DNA of 64,000 nt from JAGTVG01 sp964543195. GTDB taxonomy: Bacteria; Bacteroidota; Bacteroidia; Cytophagales; Cyclobacteriaceae. A program made the translations under genes and the position numbers. The stretch covers positions 33,567 through 97,566 of the forward strand of contig CAZIXF010000014.1 of assembly GCA_964543195.1 (NCBI GenBank), written 5' to 3'. Below are positions 54,833 through 63,512 of the stretch, piece by piece. The notes below the pieces were generated by a model. It was not told the origin of the DNA, made no database searches, and saw only the letters and a program-made list of their open reading frames with translations. How positions within the stretch are numbered: the stretch's first letter is position 1; each line of letters begins with the position of its first letter.

Positions 54833-55024
54833 AATCGAAATTAACCTTAACGTTATGAAGAGAGTTTAATGCAAACAGAAAAACTCAATTGGTGTGCCAA
54901 AAAAAATAAGCTTTTGTGGATCAGAAGGTTAATGGATAAGGGCCTGTGAGTTGCGGCCATTTCCTGTTCAAAACCGAACAATGAATGACCGGATATACAG
55001 CAGGATTTTTTCCCGGATCTGGTA

Positions 55025-55609
55025 TCAGCGGATCCAGGACACCTTATCTTCTATGGGTTTTCTTTTGCTTCGGGGCCATTTTTTCGGTATGCCGGTATAG
55101 AAAAATCCGAGTAACTTATCATCGGGGCCCAGGCCGAAAAAATCTTTTGCTTCTTCCATATAAGTAATACCCCCGGAGCCCCAGTAACATCCAATCCCAT
55201 ACGCTGCGGCGGTAAGATACATGTTTTGAACTGCACAGGCCACCGCTTCGATTTCCTCGATTTCGGGTAATCGTTTTTTCGGATCCCGTTTCATCCCGAT
55301 AGCAATAACATGAGAAGCCATTAACGGTTTATTTCGCAGGGATTCAAATTGATCTTCTTTAAAATCACCGGCTTCCATGCTTTTTTTTCTGTATAATCCG
55401 GATTGAAAATCACCCAGTTTCTTCAGGCCATCTCCTGTGAAAACCATAAACCGCCAGGGCTGTGTGAGCTTATGGGTCGGGGCCATATTGGCATTGATCA
55501 ACAGTTGTTTCACAATTTCGTCATCCACTTTTTCGCCGGTATACATCTGGGGGTATATTGAACGCCGGTGGTGAATGAGCCGGTTCATCTGGTCTGTTTC
55601 AAAATTCAT
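55025..55609 (-). CDS. nitroreductase-family FMN enzyme
   Basis: The 194-residue protein has the nitroreductase pattern: RRSIYPQMYTGEKVDDEIVKQ at the start with RRS for FMN phosphate contact, NMAPTHKLTQPWRFMVFTGD (about 36-55), AVACAVQNMYLTAAAYGIGCYWGS (about 127-150) and GFFYTGIPKKWPRSKRKP (about 168-185). It resembles YdjA/SgcA-like members that reduce quinones or nitro compounds. Substrate unknown. The start MNFETDQMN is typical; a later Met is possible. Confidence 0.9.
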   Translation of the reverse strand: MNFETDQMNRLIHHRRSIYPQMYTGEKVDDEIVKQLLINANMAPTHKLTQPWRFMVFTGDGLKKLGDFQSGLYRKKSMEAGDFKEDQFESLRNKPLMASHVIAIGMKRDPKKRLPEIEEIEAVACAVQNMYLTAAAYGIGCYWGSGGITYMEEAKDFFGLGPDDKLLGFFYTGIPKKWPRSKRKPIEDKVSWIR

Positions 55610-55799
55610 ATTAACAGGATTTAATATTTATTGATCAGCTAAAATAATCGATTTGAGATCACCGTGGAATATTCCTCCCCGGTTTTTTATGTCACTTTAA
55701 TTTGTTGTTTACGCCACCGCTAAACCTCCTTGTGATAGATACATTGACTAAAATAAAAAATCCCATAATTTTTCCTGGATACAGATTTATACTGAAAGC

Positions 55800-55830
55800 T
55801 TTAATTTTTTAAAAAGCTTATATAGTTTTG
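55800..55830 (+). promoter_or_regulatory. promoter of the aminotransferase gene
   Basis: TTTA (55800-55803) and TAGTTTTG (55823-55830) are 19 bases apart; the -7 element is exact and the -33 keeps three of four bases. The start codon is 25 bases downstream. Confidence 0.5.
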
Positions 55831-55855
55831 CAAGATTATTTATTAAAAATTTACT

Positions 55856-57160
55856 ATGAGGCAGCAATTGTTGAGGGAAGGTGCAAACGAGTTGACCTAT
55901 GAGATCCGCGGGATTGTAAAAAAGGCCAAAGAAGTGGAAAAATTTGGACAGCGGATATACTGGGAGAATATTGGCGACCCTGTTCAGAAAAATGCAAAAA
56001 TACCGGACTGGATTAAAAATATTGTCGTTGACCTGGCCGGCCAGAACGATACCTATGGCTATTGTCATTCCAAAGGAGTGCACGAAACACGTGAATTCCT
56101 CTCCGACCTGAATAACCAGCGGAACGGTGCCCAGATATCTGCTGAAGATATACTCTTCTTCAATGGATTGGGAGACGGGATCGCTAAATTATATCAGTAC
56201 CTCATCCCCACCTCCCGGATTATAGGCCCTTCCCCTGCATACTCCACCCATTCTTCTGCTGAAGCGGCTCATGCCAATACCCATCCGATCACTTATAAAC
56301 TGAATCCTGACGATAACTGGTATCCGGATATGGACGACCTTTACATGAAGGTTAAATACAATCCGAATGTCGTAGGCATATTGATCATTAATCCGGATAA
56401 TCCTACCGGGATGGTTTACCCCAAATATATCCTGGACCGGTTTGTTGAAATTGCAAGAGAGTTCAACCTGATCCTGATATGTGACGAGATCTATCTTAAT
56501 GTAACCTATAACGGGGCCCGTTCTCATGCCCTGGCCGAATATATCAATGAAGTACCCGGCATCTCGCTAAAAGGGATATCCAAAGAACTGCCCTGGCCCG
56601 GAGCACGGTGCGGATGGATGGAATTCTATAACCGTAAATCGAAACCTGAGTTTGACAGGCTTTGTACGACGCTTGAAAATGCCAAAATGATCGAGGTGAG
56701 TTCTACCAAACTTCCTCAACTGGCCATTCCCCTGATCATGAGTGATAACAGGTACCCCGAGTATATAGAGGCACAAAACAAAAAGATCGGTAACAGAAGT
56801 AAGCTGATCACGGAATTACTGTCACCTGTAAAAGGAATCAAATTCAATCCGACCTATGGGGCTTTTTATAATACGATAATTTTCGAGGAGGGGGTACTGA
56901 ATTTCAGACAAACCATAGAGATCGAAAATCCAGGGATACGATTCCTGGTAGAATCCTGGGTAAATGAAGAACTCGTACAGTTCGATCAGCGGTTTGTGTA
57001 TTATCTGCTGGGCGCCAAGGGTGTATGTGTGGTTCCCATATCCTCATTCTGGTCCGATCTGCTCGGATTCAGGGTTACCTTACTTGAAGAAGATCAGGAA
57101 ACGCTCAGGGAAACCTTTACCCGGATACGTGACGGGCTGGAAGAATACCTTCACAGTTGA
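55856..57160 (+). CDS. PLP-dependent aminotransferase (class I/II)
   Basis: The 434-residue enzyme shows the fold-type I features: NGLGDGIAKLYQYL (about 103-116), NPDNPTGMVYPKYIL (about 179-193), CDEIYLNVTYNG (about 209-220) and the PLP lysine in SLKGISKELPWPGARCGWMEF (about 235-255). It resembles aspartate/aromatic aminotransferases but has no close match that fixes the substrate. The N-terminal region (MRQQLLREGANELTYEIRGI) is typical of a subfamily that acts on branched or aromatic substrates; that is only a guess. A cupin remnant follows after 4 bp. Confidence 0.88.
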   Translation: MRQQLLREGANELTYEIRGIVKKAKEVEKFGQRIYWENIGDPVQKNAKIPDWIKNIVVDLAGQNDTYGYCHSKGVHETREFLSDLNNQRNGAQISAEDILFFNGLGDGIAKLYQYLIPTSRIIGPSPAYSTHSSAEAAHANTHPITYKLNPDDNWYPDMDDLYMKVKYNPNVVGILIINPDNPTGMVYPKYILDRFVEIAREFNLILICDEIYLNVTYNGARSHALAEYINEVPGISLKGISKELPWPGARCGWMEFYNRKSKPEFDRLCTTLENAKMIEVSSTKLPQLAIPLIMSDNRYPEYIEAQNKKIGNRSKLITELLSPVKGIKFNPTYGAFYNTIIFEEGVLNFRQTIEIENPGIRFLVESWVNEELVQFDQRFVYYLLGAKGVCVVPISSFWSDLLGFRVTLLEEDQETLRETFTRIRDGLEEYLHS

Positions 57161-57164
57161 TCAT

Positions 57165-57314
57165 ATGAATCAGGATCCCGGATACTGGGTTAAAAAATTA
57201 AACCTTCAACCGCATCCGGAAGGCGGATATTTCCGTGAAATATACCGGAATGAGGAGCACATCACTGCTCTTCCGGTTGTGTCCGGTTCCATAATAACCC
57301 GGTGTTTGAAATGA
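57165..57314 (+). pseudogene. truncated DUF985 cupin gene
   Basis: This 49-residue reading starts at ATG, 4 bp after the aminotransferase stop, and has the family start YWVKKLNLQPHPEGGYFREIYR (split here: residues 8-27 plus two more), then ends after ITRCLK. Full DUF985 cupins have about 160 residues and continue with the metal-binding barrel; nothing of that is found downstream in any frame before yccF. So most of the gene has been lost by deletion, with the breakpoint near 57295. The pair of TATTTTTAAAATA words beyond it may mark the event. Confidence 0.7.
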
Positions 57315-57341
57315 ACACAATTTTGCTGCTTAAAATTAGAT

Positions 57342-57415
57342 TATTTTTAAAATATTACCCCAATTGGGGGATTACATTAACATATTTTTAAAATACCTGC
57401 TTTTGTGTAGCAGGT
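57342..57415. repeat. palindrome and direct repeats beside the cupin remnant
   Basis: A 12-bp perfect palindrome ccccaattgggg (57358-57369) is flanked by two copies of TATTTTTAAAATA (about 57341 and 57382). Next is the hairpin ACCTGC/GCAGGT (57395-57400 with 57410-57415), which begins right at the yccF stop and on the minus strand is followed by ATTTTAAAAA, so it may terminate yccF. Confidence 0.45.
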
Positions 57416-57798
57416 CAATAAGGGTCAGAATAGGAAATGCTGCCGAAAGGCGCCAGGGCGAAGGCGGCGAGTTTGACATGCTGTTTGGCAAAGGGGATAC
57501 CGATAATCGTGAGGGCCAGGATCAATCCGAAAATAAGATGGAGGATGGTGATTTCTATACCGCCCAGAATGATCCACAGTACATTAAAGAAAAGATTAAG
57601 ACAACCATCGCCCGTTTTTTCATACTGAAAACTTTTGCCAAAAGGGGCCAGGGCAAAGAGGCCGAGTTTGATAAGCTGAAGACCGAAGGGTATACCGATA
57701 ATGGTCAGGCAGATCAGCAATCCGCCTATGAAATAGAACAGAAAGATAAAGATCCCGCCCCCAAGTATGGCCCACAATATATTTCCAATGGTTCTCAT
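57415..57798 (-). CDS. yccF: YccF-domain inner-membrane protein
   Basis: The 127-residue protein has two copies of the YccF domain (NILWAILGGG...LTIIGIPFGLQLIKLGLFALAPFG and NVLWIILGGIE...LTIIGIPFAKQHVKLAAFALAPFG; each about 55 residues), each with two membrane segments. Function is unknown. It is 4 bp downstream of the acyltransferase gene on the same strand. Confidence 0.94.
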   Translation of the reverse strand: MRTIGNILWAILGGGIFIFLFYFIGGLLICLTIIGIPFGLQLIKLGLFALAPFGKSFQYEKTGDGCLNLFFNVLWIILGGIEITILHLIFGLILALTIIGIPFAKQHVKLAAFALAPFGSISYSDPY

Positions 57799-57802
57799 GC
57801 TG

Positions 57803-58948
57803 TTAAAATTCAGTTAAGCGGATTTTGTTTTTTACCGGGTTGGCATAAATGGATAAAAAACGGATCTGGCTTTTCGCATCCCTTATACCGGCTTTTTCCA
57901 GCTTTTTATTTACATAGGCCAGGAAAGCCTGTTTCTGGTCGGTCGTATATTCTTTATGGTAGGTGTCTTTTTTGGTCAGTTCATCATAGGCGATATAATT
58001 GGTAGGCCATAACCTGATGATCGACTGGATCTGTTCGTCAATACAGGCTGCCAGGCTGGAATACTGTTCTTTTGCAGTTTCATGCTGCATGATCTCATCG
58101 AATTCATCATCGATCTGGCTGCCGATGGTCACATGGATCCTTCCCTTATAACCGGTCAATCCCGTGACCATACTGATCAGGTCTTCCTTGGGCGATTTTC
58201 TGTACGATTTGTTTCTTTCCTTGGCGATAAGTTCTTTCACCTTCAGCAGGTCACAGGGGTCATATTCATAGGAAATGGCAAGCGGGAGTATATTAAGGCT
58301 CCTCAGGTATTCAAATTTATCGTTTTCGCCACCATAAGCCAGCATTTTCAGCAGGCTTACCTGGGTGATGTCATTGCCGTCTTTTGCCCTTCCCTGCCGT
58401 TGTGCGATCCAGATCGATTCTCCTTCGTTTAAAATCGAATCTTTAATAAAATTGGAAAGGCGCTGTGAATACAGAATGGACTGTTTCATGGGAGGGGCCC
58501 GGTGAACAATAAAACTTTTATTCAACCGGGCCAGATCCTTGATCCATTCCTTGGCGAAAAGATTGTCGCCAATGGCTACTTTGGATGTAGGCCAACCCTG
58601 CTCATGTAACAATACATTCAGCACGGAAGGATCCAGCACAATATCATGATGATTGGAAATGAAAAGATACGATCTGTCTTTCTTTATATTTTCAAATCCA
58701 TCATATGTGATTCCGTCAGCGGTCTGGCTGAGTAATTTTTTTAATATGGGATATATTACCCTTATCTGGAAATCATAAATGCTATTGACATGCAGAAGTT
58801 CATTCCTGACCTGTTCAAAGTCCTTTCCGGGATACAACCGGGCAGCAAGAGGTTTTAAAAAATCAAGCCGGACCAGTTTTTTTAATACCTCATTAACCTC
58901 TTCGTCATGATAAGGCCTGATCTCATCGTAATTATGTATATCGATCAT
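57803..58948 (-). CDS. PlsC-type glycerol-phosphate acyltransferase
   Basis: The 381-residue protein has the HX4D motif in FISNHHDIVLDPSVL (about 94-108) and a second acyltransferase block IWIAQRQGRAKDG (about 176-188, with the glycine/Arg of motif III-like). The length is greater than PlsC (about 240), with a helical N-terminal region and a C-terminal extension. It probably adds acyl chains to lysophosphatidate or a related lipid. The substrate is inferred from the motif only. Confidence 0.82.
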   Translation of the reverse strand: MIDIHNYDEIRPYHDEEVNEVLKKLVRLDFLKPLAARLYPGKDFEQVRNELLHVNSIYDFQIRVIYPILKKLLSQTADGITYDGFENIKKDRSYLFISNHHDIVLDPSVLNVLLHEQGWPTSKVAIGDNLFAKEWIKDLARLNKSFIVHRAPPMKQSILYSQRLSNFIKDSILNEGESIWIAQRQGRAKDGNDITQVSLLKMLAYGGENDKFEYLRSLNILPLAISYEYDPCDLLKVKELIAKERNKSYRKSPKEDLISMVTGLTGYKGRIHVTIGSQIDDEFDEIMQHETAKEQYSSLAACIDEQIQSIIRLWPTNYIAYDELTKKDTYHKEYTTDQKQAFLAYVNKKLEKAGIRDAKSQIRFLSIYANPVKNKIRLTEF

Positions 58949-59023
58949 GGGATCATGAATATAATGTTTAAAAAACTGTTGTTAAATTATATCCTAATAA
59001 AATAAAAAAATTATTAATATAAA

Positions 59024-59749
59024 CTACAGATAATTTTCATTCATTATCCTGTTCTTTCCGGGGTTGAACTGATACGTATATATTTTCCGGTCTGATTTGA
59101 TTTCCACTATACGGTAACCATGATATCCGGGTCCCCAGCTTCCTCCGATATATCCATCAAAGAGAAAAGCCGTATTTTCCGAATGTTTGATCCCATCCTC
59201 CTGGTGATCGTGCCCGTGAAATACGCCCGTGATCCCGGTCAGCTTATCAAGCACCTGCATGACGTCGGGACAGTGGATACCATGTTTGGTCCAGCCTCCC
59301 TGTGAAACATGTAAAAAGAGGAAGATCCAGCGGCTTTTTTCGCATTTTCGTACCTGTTCACGGAGCCATCCGGTATCGGCGCATAAATAATTTCCTTCCG
59401 GATCACTGGTAGGCGCACCCAGGAAAGAGATATCATGGATCGTATGGATAAAATATTCAGGATAACCGAAAATCTCCTTCCAACGGGCCGGCGAACAGGT
59501 GTCGTGGTTTCCCTTAACCACGAAATACGGGATATTCACCCGGTCGAAATAACTTTTCACACGGGGTAAAAAGTCTTCCCTGTCATGTACCAGATCGCCG
59601 TTAAAAAACCAGAGATCCAGTCCGTTTTTATCTTTTTCTTGTCTCATCCATTTCACGAGGTTTTCATAGTTTTTCTCCAGCGATGTGCCCGGCTCGCCGT
59701 AATGGCCATCCGAAGCAACAGCAAACCGGAACAGGTGATCTTTTTTCAT
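59024..59749 (-). CDS. calcineurin-like metallophosphoesterase
   Basis: The 241-residue protein has all blocks of the fold: ASDGHYG (about 11-17), FNGDLVHDRE (about 48-57), VKGNHD (about 78-83), HVSQGG (about 147) and FHGHDHQEDG (about 177-186), which bind two metals. Length and motifs suggest a phosphodiesterase of the Icc/CpdA type, but the substrate is not known. Its start overlaps the last four bases of ftcD on the same strand. Confidence 0.88.
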   Translation of the reverse strand: MKKDHLFRFAVASDGHYGEPGTSLEKNYENLVKWMRQEKDKNGLDLWFFNGDLVHDREDFLPRVKSYFDRVNIPYFVVKGNHDTCSPARWKEIFGYPEYFIHTIHDISFLGAPTSDPEGNYLCADTGWLREQVRKCEKSRWIFLFLHVSQGGWTKHGIHCPDVMQVLDKLTGITGVFHGHDHQEDGIKHSENTAFLFDGYIGGSWGPGYHGYRIVEIKSDRKIYTYQFNPGKNRIMNENYL

Positions 59750-61437
59750 TCAGCCAGCCTTTTTTCAATAACAGAAAGGATCTCATCTTCAAGTTCAATG
59801 GCCCTTTCTTTCATTTTATGTGCATCGTTAAGTATCTTTTTGCTTTGGTCCCTGTCATCAAGACCCTTGCAGTTATTTAGTACCAGGGAATAATTTCCGG
59901 TAACTGCTGCCCGTGCACAACTGGCGCCCACCGCAGTTTCGGGAATCGATTCCAACGGACCATTTGAAGCCAGGTATTTGATAGTCGTCATGGATTCAAG
60001 GGAGATCTTCATGATCTTAAGCGGGACTTCTATAGCCTCTCTGGTGGCCTTTTTAATTGATTTTGCCTTTAATTTCCTGTCAGGTTCACTATAGCCGGGA
60101 AGTTTCATCGCGGCCACCAGGTTGCCGTAGACAATGGCATCTTTTTCCACCAGTTTCAGCAGTTTATCTTTATACCGCTGTGCTTTTTCCGCCTGGTCTG
60201 AAAACTTTTCCCAGTGCTCGTCCCATCCCTTCTTGTGGGATGAGATGTTGGCTACCATGGAAGCCAGTGAAGCGCCCAGGGCACCCACGTAGGCACCCAC
60301 GGAGCCTCCGCCGGGCATCATTGGGTCGCCGGAGGTTTCATCGGCGAAATCCCGCAGGTTTTTTTCTGTGAGTATGTCCGGTTGCTTTTTGTCGATCAGA
60401 TAATCGATTATCCTTTCTTCGGGATTGAATTCCGTAATTTCATCGAGCCCGAGCGAACGGACAGCGATCTTGATTATTTCGCGTTGAGGTATCCCTGTCG
60501 ACCGTTTTTGTTTCCGCAGGAAATATTTCCCCGCTTCGATCATGGATTTCAGGGGAACCAATCCGATCAGCTCCGACCCGGTAACCCGCAAGCCTCTTTC
60601 TTCTGCTTTTTTTACAGCCTCTTCGAATACCGTATGCAGGGGAGTTTCCTCGATATGGGTAATATTCGTGGAAACCTGGGCGATCCCGAATTCATCGATA
60701 TACCAACCGATTGCTCTTACATGCCTGAGCGATCCGGGGATGTATTCCGGTTTTCCATGGCTGTCACGGATGATCTCTCCGGTTAAAGGATCCCCTTTTC
60801 TTTTTACCCGTCCTGTTTCCCGTATATCGAAGGCTACAGCATTGGCCCTTCTCACGGAAGTGGTATTCAGATTGATATTATAGGCAATGAGTATGTTCCT
60901 TGCCCCGATCAAAGTAGCTCCAGTCCTTGGATTGAACCGGGCCGGGCCGAAATCGGGCACCCAGCCGGGATCGGCAAGTTTTTTTTTCAATCCTTCGTAT
61001 TCTCCCTGGCGGCATTCGGCAAGTTTTCTTTTTTCTCCCCCGTTGCATGCATAATCATAATAATAGCCGGGGATACCCAGTTCCTGACCCACCCGGTAGC
61101 CGAGCCTGTGGGCATATTCAACCACCTCGTCCATGCTGATGTTGGAAAGGGGCACAAGCGGACATACATCGGTTGCCCCGATACGGGGGTGAGCGCCCTT
61201 GTGAAAGCGCATGTCGATCACCTCGGATGCTTTTTTAATCGCCCTGAAGGCAGCTTCTATTACCTGTTCCGGGTCGCCGACAAAGGTGACTACCGTCCTG
61301 TTCGTGGCCTTACCCGGATCTACATGCAGCAATCTTACATCCTTAATCTTTTCAATCTGGTCGGTGATCTGTTTAATGGTTTGAAGATTCCTCCCTTCAC
61401 TGAAATTCGGTACGCAGGCAATAACTTGATTTTTCAT
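59746..61437 (-). CDS. ftcD: glutamate formimidoyltransferase / formimidoyltetrahydrofolate cyclodeaminase
   Basis: The 563-residue protein joins the formiminotransferase domain (about 1-300; CVPNFSEGRN at 8-17, GAHPRIGATDVCPLVPLSN at about 80-98) and a cyclodeaminase domain (about 350-563; GDPMMPGGGSVGAYVGALGA near 370). It moves the formimino group of histidine breakdown into the folate pool. No hutH, hutU or hutI lies nearby, so the rest of the pathway is elsewhere. It is followed by the phosphoesterase (4-base overlap). Confidence 0.95.
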   Translation of the reverse strand: MKNQVIACVPNFSEGRNLQTIKQITDQIEKIKDVRLLHVDPGKATNRTVVTFVGDPEQVIEAAFRAIKKASEVIDMRFHKGAHPRIGATDVCPLVPLSNISMDEVVEYAHRLGYRVGQELGIPGYYYDYACNGGEKRKLAECRQGEYEGLKKKLADPGWVPDFGPARFNPRTGATLIGARNILIAYNINLNTTSVRRANAVAFDIRETGRVKRKGDPLTGEIIRDSHGKPEYIPGSLRHVRAIGWYIDEFGIAQVSTNITHIEETPLHTVFEEAVKKAEERGLRVTGSELIGLVPLKSMIEAGKYFLRKQKRSTGIPQREIIKIAVRSLGLDEITEFNPEERIIDYLIDKKQPDILTEKNLRDFADETSGDPMMPGGGSVGAYVGALGASLASMVANISSHKKGWDEHWEKFSDQAEKAQRYKDKLLKLVEKDAIVYGNLVAAMKLPGYSEPDRKLKAKSIKKATREAIEVPLKIMKISLESMTTIKYLASNGPLESIPETAVGASCARAAVTGNYSLVLNNCKGLDDRDQSKKILNDAHKMKERAIELEDEILSVIEKRLAE

Positions 61438-61476
61438 GTCAGAAAGTCGGTTCTTTTCTCTGTCATTCCAGGGGTT

Positions 61477-62274
61477 TTATCTCTCTGTGTATGATTCACA
61501 GATTGCAAACAGTTTTTCAACTGCCTTTTTATCCGAACCGAACCGGCAGGTCACTTCACGCTGGTGCTCGAAATATTTCCCGGTATTCTCCCCGCCCACC
61601 GGTTCCGTAGCCAGCCAAACCGGTGTTTTTGCACCATCGTCGGGAGATTCGTGCCCCCCATAACCAAGATTATTGCTCAGTTTTGAATTCACATCACCGG
61701 GATGACAGGCATTTACACTGATGTCAAATTCTTTGAGGCGTTCGGCAAAAGCCACGGTCAGCATCCGGTCGGCCTGTTTCGACTGCCGGTAGGCATCATC
61801 GTTATCGTATGGCCGGTTCTTGTATTCCAGGTCGTCAAAATCGAGTCCGCCGGCCCAGTAACTGGCCACGTTGACTATCCTGGAAGGGGCTCCTTTTTTC
61901 AGATGGGGTGTCAGGGCTTTTATCATCCTGAAGTATCCCAGCACATTGGTGGCGAACTGGAGTTCAATGCCTTCCTTGTTTTCCTGTCTGTTGCGGGGAG
62001 TGACGGCCGCGTTGTTGACCAGTACATCGACGGGATCCTGCCAGTTCCCGGCAAAGGAAAATATACTTTCCTGATCATCCAATTGAACCAGTGCATAATC
62101 GACATCCTGGTTGCCGGTGATGTGGATGATGTCCTTTTTAGTGTTTTCCGCCTTTTTTTCATCCCGGGCGATGAGGATCACCCGGTATCCGGGTTTAGCG
62201 GCTATGTTCCGTGCGATTGCACTACCAATGGCACCTGTAGCTCCGGTGACCAGTACCGTTTTATTATTATCCAT
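61477..62274 (-). CDS. short-chain dehydrogenase/reductase
   Basis: The 265-residue protein has the SDR cofactor motif VTGATGAIGSAIA (8-20), LVNNAAVTPR (about 85-94), the catalytic Ser in IVNVASYWAGG (about 132-142) and YRQSKQADRML (YxxxK, about 161-171). NAD(P) preference and substrate are unknown; the pattern resembles retinol dehydrogenase-like SDRs. It is 39 bp upstream of ftcD on the same strand. Confidence 0.9.
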   Translation of the reverse strand: MDNNKTVLVTGATGAIGSAIARNIAAKPGYRVILIARDEKKAENTKKDIIHITGNQDVDYALVQLDDQESIFSFAGNWQDPVDVLVNNAAVTPRNRQENKEGIELQFATNVLGYFRMIKALTPHLKKGAPSRIVNVASYWAGGLDFDDLEYKNRPYDNDDAYRQSKQADRMLTVAFAERLKEFDISVNACHPGDVNSKLSNNLGYGGHESPDDGAKTPVWLATEPVGGENTGKYFEHQREVTCRFGSDKKAVEKLFAICESYTER

Positions 62275-62295
62275 AAAAAATCAATTGTTTAATCC

Positions 62296-62479
62296 GTTGT
62301 GTGAATCAGATAATTAAAAACTTAATGATACCATCGTGATCTGGTGCTTTCGTGGCCAAAATATAATGATTTAATGCCACATAGTCTCGAAAACCCCAGG
62401 ATACACCAAGAAATAAAATGATAAATCATTAATAATCAGCATGTTTAAAGATAATGAGATGTATAATGATTCACACAAC
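62296..62479. mobile_element. MITE-like element, copy 2 (184 bp)
   Basis: A 184-bp AT-rich element whose ends are perfect 13-bp inverted repeats, gttgtgtgaatca at 62296-62308 and its reverse complement ending at 62479. No open frame lies inside and no target duplication is clear. It matches copy 1 at 6723-7073, which has an extra 170 bases in the middle. It sits between the divergent SDR and cation transporter genes. Small size, non-coding content, terminal inverted repeats and two copies suit a miniature inverted-repeat transposable element; its transposase was not seen. Confidence 0.6.
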
Positions 62480-62609
62480 AAGTTTCTTTAATAAAAAAAT
62501 GATCCAAAATATAAAGAAATATAATGAGTTAGGAAAATTAATGTCTCATGAAATTTATAGAACGTGGAGATTTTAGGGAGTATACCACGTGCAGTTAAAA
62601 TTTGAATAT

Positions 62610-62617
62610 TATCTTTG
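62610..62617 (+). promoter_or_regulatory. -7 element for the cation transporter gene
   Basis: TATCTTTG, an exact TAnnTTTG match, 25 bases before the TTG start codon. The -33 region is not clearly present. Confidence 0.45.
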
Positions 62618-62642
62618 ATGTGTAAATAAGCTTACATTAAAG

Positions 62643-63512
62643 TTGGCGGATAACCAAAAGAGAAAATTATCTTCTGAATCAGTGGGGTGGATATCCATTC
62701 TGTCCAATATAATTCTTTTCGGAGCAAAATACTGGGTAGGCCTCGTTACGGGCTCAATTGCCCTTATCGCCGACGCCTGGCACACCCTTTCGGATTCCAT
62801 ATCCTCCTTAGCGCTCTTGATCGGGTTACGGGTCTCTAGAAAACCACCGGACAAGGAACATCCATACGGACATGGCCGGGCGGAGCTGATCTCGACGCTG
62901 GTCATTGGCGGAATTCTTGCGCTGATCGGGTTCAATTTTTTCAAGGAATCGGTGATCCGGCTGGTGGAGCAGCAATCGGTCGATTTTGGTTTCTGGGCCA
63001 TAGCCGTTACAGTGCTATCTATCCTGACTAAAGAGGGGCTTGCCCAGCTTTCCAACTATATCGGAAAGAAGAACGATTCACCTAGCCTGAAGGCCGATGC
63101 CTGGCACCATAGAAGTGATGCCTTGTCTTCGATAATCATTCTGGCAGGTATATTTTTCGGAAAAATGTTCTGGTGGATCGATGGGGTGCTTGGCCTGATC
63201 GTATCGGGATTGATCTTTTATTCAAGTTTTGATATTCTCAGGAAAGCCTGGAGCGATATTATCGGAAAATCGGCTGATGAGAACACCACCAGAAGACTGA
63301 ATAGACTGGTGGATGGCATGTTCAACAGGGAGACCCATTTGCACCATGTGCACATGCATATCTACGGCGACCACAAGGAGGTCACTTTTCATATCAAGCT
63401 TCCTCCCGATATGACCCTTGAGGAGGCCCATGATATCGCGAACCGGATCGAAGAGAAAGTACGCGAAGAAATGAAGATCGAGGCTACTATTCATATGGAG
63501 CCGCTTTCCTGA
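62643..63512 (+). CDS. cation diffusion facilitator transporter
   Basis: The 289-residue protein exports divalent metals (zinc, iron or manganese) with protons. It has six membrane segments, the metal-site HxxxD pairs DAWHTLSD (about 42-49) and DAWHHRSD (about 151-158), and a cytoplasmic C-terminal domain (about 210-285). The start is TTG (62643-62645); no ATG stands in frame upstream before a stop, and the -7 element fits this start. The metal cannot be told from the sequence. Confidence 0.93.
   Translation: MADNQKRKLSSESVGWISILSNIILFGAKYWVGLVTGSIALIADAWHTLSDSISSLALLIGLRVSRKPPDKEHPYGHGRAELISTLVIGGILALIGFNFFKESVIRLVEQQSVDFGFWAIAVTVLSILTKEGLAQLSNYIGKKNDSPSLKADAWHHRSDALSSIIILAGIFFGKMFWWIDGVLGLIVSGLIFYSSFDILRKAWSDIIGKSADENTTRRLNRLVDGMFNRETHLHHVHMHIYGDHKEVTFHIKLPPDMTLEEAHDIANRIEEKVREEMKIEATIHMEPLS

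Noticed and set aside
57364..58005. 213-codon plus-strand frame across yccF
   Set aside because: It is antisense to yccF and the acyltransferase, both clearly real families.
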